From: Streptomyces sp. L-9-10
GTDB lineage: Bacteria > Actinomycetota > Actinomycetes > Streptomycetales > Streptomycetaceae
DNA length: 60,194 nt
NCBI RefSeq assembly: GCF_004151105.1
Contig: NZ_PHRF01000114.1
Location: 1-60,194, forward strand
Reading direction: 5' to 3'
The notes below the pieces were generated by a model. That model was given only the letters and a program-made list of their open reading frames with translations, had not been told where the DNA came from and ran no database searches. Position numbers and translations under genes: made by a program. Positions 58,355 through 60,194 of this stretch are shown in pieces. The first letter of the stretch is position 1. Every line of letters begins with the position of its first letter.

Positions 58355-58957
58355 ATGCCCGGCAAGGTCAACGGCTCGAAGCCATCCGCGCGTGATCGTC
58401 TGCTGGCCGCCGCCGACGACCTGTTCTACCGCGAAGGCGTGCAGACCGTGGGCATCGACCGCATCGTGCAGACGGCCGGCGTCGCCAAGGCATCGCTCTA
58501 CAACCTGTTCGGCAGCAAAGAGGAACTGGTGCGGGCATACCTGGACGCCCGCCACGCCGAGACCCGCGCGCAGATCGAGCGCACCCTGACCCGGTTCCGG
58601 ACGCCGCGTGAGCGCCTGCTGGGTGTCTTCGACGCGCAGGGCCAGCTGTTCACCGAGCCCGGCTTCAACGGCTGTGCGCACATCATGGCCAGCGCGGAGG
58701 CGCAGTCCGGCAGTCCGGTCGAGTGTGCCGCGGACCGGTACCGGCAGTGGGTGAGGACGCTGTTCACGGACTTGGCCCGGGAGGCCGGCGTCGCCGACTT
58801 CGAAGGTCTGGCGCGGCAGCTGCACCTTCTGTACGACGGCGCCGGGGTTTCGGCGCGGATGGACCGGGATCCGTCGGCGGCGACAACCGCCCGTGCGGCG
58901 GCCGCCATGCTGTTCGACGCGGCGGTCAAGGACGCGGATACGGTCGCCGCCAGATAG
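58355..58957 (+). CDS. TetR family transcriptional regulator
   Basis: This 200-residue regulator has an N-terminal helix-turn-helix (RLLAAADDLFYREGVQTVGIDRIVQTAGVAKASLYNLFGSKEEL) and a ligand domain with a GFNGCAH segment near residue 105. AAAGGAAAG lies before the ATG. Shared 16-bp motifs upstream of itself and of the SDR genes suggest that it represses both. The ligand is unknown. Confidence 0.93.
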   Translation: MPGKVNGSKPSARDRLLAAADDLFYREGVQTVGIDRIVQTAGVAKASLYNLFGSKEELVRAYLDARHAETRAQIERTLTRFRTPRERLLGVFDAQGQLFTEPGFNGCAHIMASAEAQSGSPVECAADRYRQWVRTLFTDLAREAGVADFEGLARQLHLLYDGAGVSARMDRDPSAATTARAAAAMLFDAAVKDADTVAAR

Positions 58958-58971
58958 CGGGGCTCGCCTCG

Positions 58972-59214
58972 TCAGGAAGGGGTGCCGTCGTCACGGCGGG
59001 TGACTCCGGGCCGGGTGTTCAGTGACCACATGTGGGTGCACCGCGGGCACTGAAGGTGGACGACCGGCCCGCTGTTGGAGATCAGAAAGCGCCAGTGGGC
59101 ACCGCAGTTGCGGCGGTCGGCGCAGGTCGCGCAGTGACGGGCGTCGTCGCAGACGGGGCAGGCCACCCAGGCGCGGCGGGCGAGGTCCGCCTGCGGGTCA
59201 ATGGGCAGCCGCAC
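58972..59214 (-). CDS. small cysteine-rich, zinc-ribbon-like protein
   Basis: This 80-residue protein has seven cysteines in CxxC-type pairs (Cys19/22, 28/31, 37 and 56/59), which suggests one or two zinc-ribbon knuckles. Its GTG start overlaps the end of the upstream DUF6400-type gene by 17 nt, so the two are cotranscribed. No function can be assigned. Confidence 0.65.
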   Translation of the reverse strand: MRLPIDPQADLARRAWVACPVCDDARHCATCADRRNCGAHWRFLISNSGPVVHLQCPRCTHMWSLNTRPGVTRRDDGTPS

Positions 59215-59449
59215 GGCCCGGCCCCTCCCCCGGCAGGACGCCGGCCGCCACCAGCAGGTCGTAGGTGCGCTGCTGCTCGGCGTCCAGACCCGAGTAGAGG
59301 AGCGCGTACGCCTCGTCCTCGCCGCGGAGGGCGGCCACCGGATCCCAGTCGGGCCCGAGCGCGGCCATGACCTCGGCCCGACGACGGGCTTCCTCGAGCG
59401 TCAGGTCGATCGTGAAGGGGATGAGGCCCGTGGCGTTGTCCTGGTTCAT
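59198..59449 (-). CDS. DUF6400-like small protein
   Basis: This 83-residue protein is rich in acidic residues and helix formers (LTLEEARRRAEVMAAL, GPDWDPVAALRGED, LDAEQQRTYDLLVAAGVLP). That matches a small actinobacterial family I recall as DUF6400, of unknown function. I chose the ATG at 59449. It lies upstream of, and overlaps, the cysteine-rich gene. Confidence 0.68.
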   Translation of the reverse strand: MNQDNATGLIPFTIDLTLEEARRRAEVMAALGPDWDPVAALRGEDEAYALLYSGLDAEQQRTYDLLVAAGVLPGEGPGRAAAH

Positions 59450-59735
59450 GGCGAGACTTCCGAAGTATGGGCAGAACCCCACCACCACTACCACCCGACC
59501 CCGGCGGCAGGGAAGGGCAGCCTAAGTCAGTGGGGGACGGCCCGGGACCGCGCACCACCCGGACCGTCGAAGGCGCGCCCTCGGATCGGCCACCAGGGAT
59601 GGGCCGTTGCCGGCGCGAGTCCGCGAATGGCAGTCGAGGTCCACCCACTGTGTTGTGACGCACTTCACGCTCTGCTCGGCGGCCCGGTCCGGCCGACGTC
59701 CGGCTCTCGATGTGGGTCTTCCGAACCGTCCTTGA

Positions 59736-60194
59736 TCAGCCGCTGACGGTCCAGGTGTCATTCCCGCTGAGGAGCGCGGCGAGGTCGCCCCCGCCGTTCC
59801 GCTGGATCGCCGCGTCCAGCTGGTCCGACATCAGGGTGTCGTAGACGGGACGCTCGACGCTGCGCAGTACTCCGATGGGGGTGTGGTGGAGGGTGTCGGG
59901 GTCGGCGAGGCGGGAGAGTGCGAAGGCGGTGGTGGGGCTGGTGGTGTGGGCGTCGTGGACGAGGATCTGGGATGCGTTGTCGGGTGTGACGGTGACGACG
60001 TGGAGGTCGCCGGTGGCGGGGTCGCGGACCACGCCTTTGCGGCCGTCGATGCCGAAGCGGATCGGCTGTCCGTGTTCGAGGCGGATCACGGCTTCGGCGG
60101 CCTTCTCCTTGTCCTTGAGGACGTCGAAGGCGCCGTCGTTGAAGATGTTGCAGTTCTGGTAGATCTCCACCAGCGCGGTACCGGGATGGTCGGC
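59736..60194 (-). CDS. korB: 2-oxoacid:ferredoxin oxidoreductase beta subunit, 3' part
   Basis: The frame enters from the right edge of the window and encodes the last 152 residues of the thiamine-diphosphate-binding beta subunit. It has the typical GTALVEIYQNCNIFNDGAF block followed by RKGVVRDPATGDLHVV. The full protein is about 350 residues. It works with a KorA alpha subunit to oxidise 2-oxoglutarate or another 2-oxoacid with ferredoxin as the acceptor. The start lies outside the window. Confidence 0.93.
   Translation of the reverse strand, partial: ADHPGTALVEIYQNCNIFNDGAFDVLKDKEKAAEAVIRLEHGQPIRFGIDGRKGVVRDPATGDLHVVTVTPDNASQILVHDAHTTSPTTAFALSRLADPDTLHHTPIGVLRSVERPVYDTLMSDQLDAAIQRNGGGDLAALLSGNDTWTVSG

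Overview
The window is high-GC actinobacterial DNA and reads as Streptomyces: GC-rich third codon positions, many GTG starts and some TTG starts, SARP and LAL regulators, Tat and Sec exported hydrolases, and DUF574, DUF4232 and DUF6400 genes. I found no rRNA, tRNA, CRISPR array, intact insertion sequence or phage gene. The layout is typical of an accessory chromosomal region made of small regulator-plus-enzyme modules around one biosynthetic gene cluster.

Region 1 (0.2-10.4 kb) looks like a stress or detoxification regulon. It holds an F420/NADP reductase-like protein, an LLM flavin oxidoreductase, an alpha/beta hydrolase, a MarR repressor, a cysteine hydrolase, an ABM-domain protein, an SDR, a quinone oxidoreductase and a large LuxR regulator. 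Related TTGAYG/TCAA palindromes sit in three of its promoter regions, which suggests that the local MarR protein controls the set. Region 2 (10.4-19 kb) has two reductases, then an arsenic island (arsM, arsR, an aquaglyceroporin, arsC, with no ArsB or Acr3 pump), then a LacI-RpiB-MHS transporter module with a perfect operator palindrome. Region 3 (19-27 kb) holds an XRE/DUF2975 pair, a GNAT, a P450-ferredoxin pair, a decayed flavoenzyme gene, a methyltransferase, a secreted S1 protease, a regulator and a secreted DUF4232 protein.

Region 4 (27.1-40.3 kb) is the most interesting. Seven co-directional genes encode an isonitrile synthase (PvcA/IsnA/Dit1 family), an Fe(II)/2-oxoglutarate oxygenase, an HpaB-type phenol hydroxylase, an asparagine-synthetase-like amidotransferase, a quinone oxidoreductase, a class III extradiol dioxygenase and a flavin reductase. 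A SARP regulator lies just upstream, and a two-copy 11-bp-period repeat lies at the promoter of the isonitrile synthase. The first three enzymes resemble PvcA-PvcB-PvcC. The extradiol dioxygenase and amidotransferase suggest that the aromatic ring of a tyrosine-derived isonitrile is hydroxylated to a catechol, cleaved and amidated. Divergent from the SARP is a fusion of a squalene/phytoene-synthase-like domain with a cis-prenyltransferase, both with their catalytic motifs kept.

Region 5 (40.3-50.3 kb) has a secreted protein, a GH29 fucosidase facing an AraC regulator, and a three-gene unit: a small ORF coupled to a thymidylate-kinase-like gene, followed by a FAD/NAD(P)-binding protein fused to a MazG-like domain. 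It ends with an SGNH hydrolase remnant and a TetR/quinone oxidoreductase divergon with a clear operator. Region 6 (50.4-60.2 kb) holds a Tat-exported serine hydrolase, a 1108-residue secreted subtilase, a MarR/RidA divergon with a double operator, two SDRs with a TetR regulator and repeated operators, two small proteins, and the 3' end of a 2-oxoacid:ferredoxin oxidoreductase beta-subunit gene that runs off the window.
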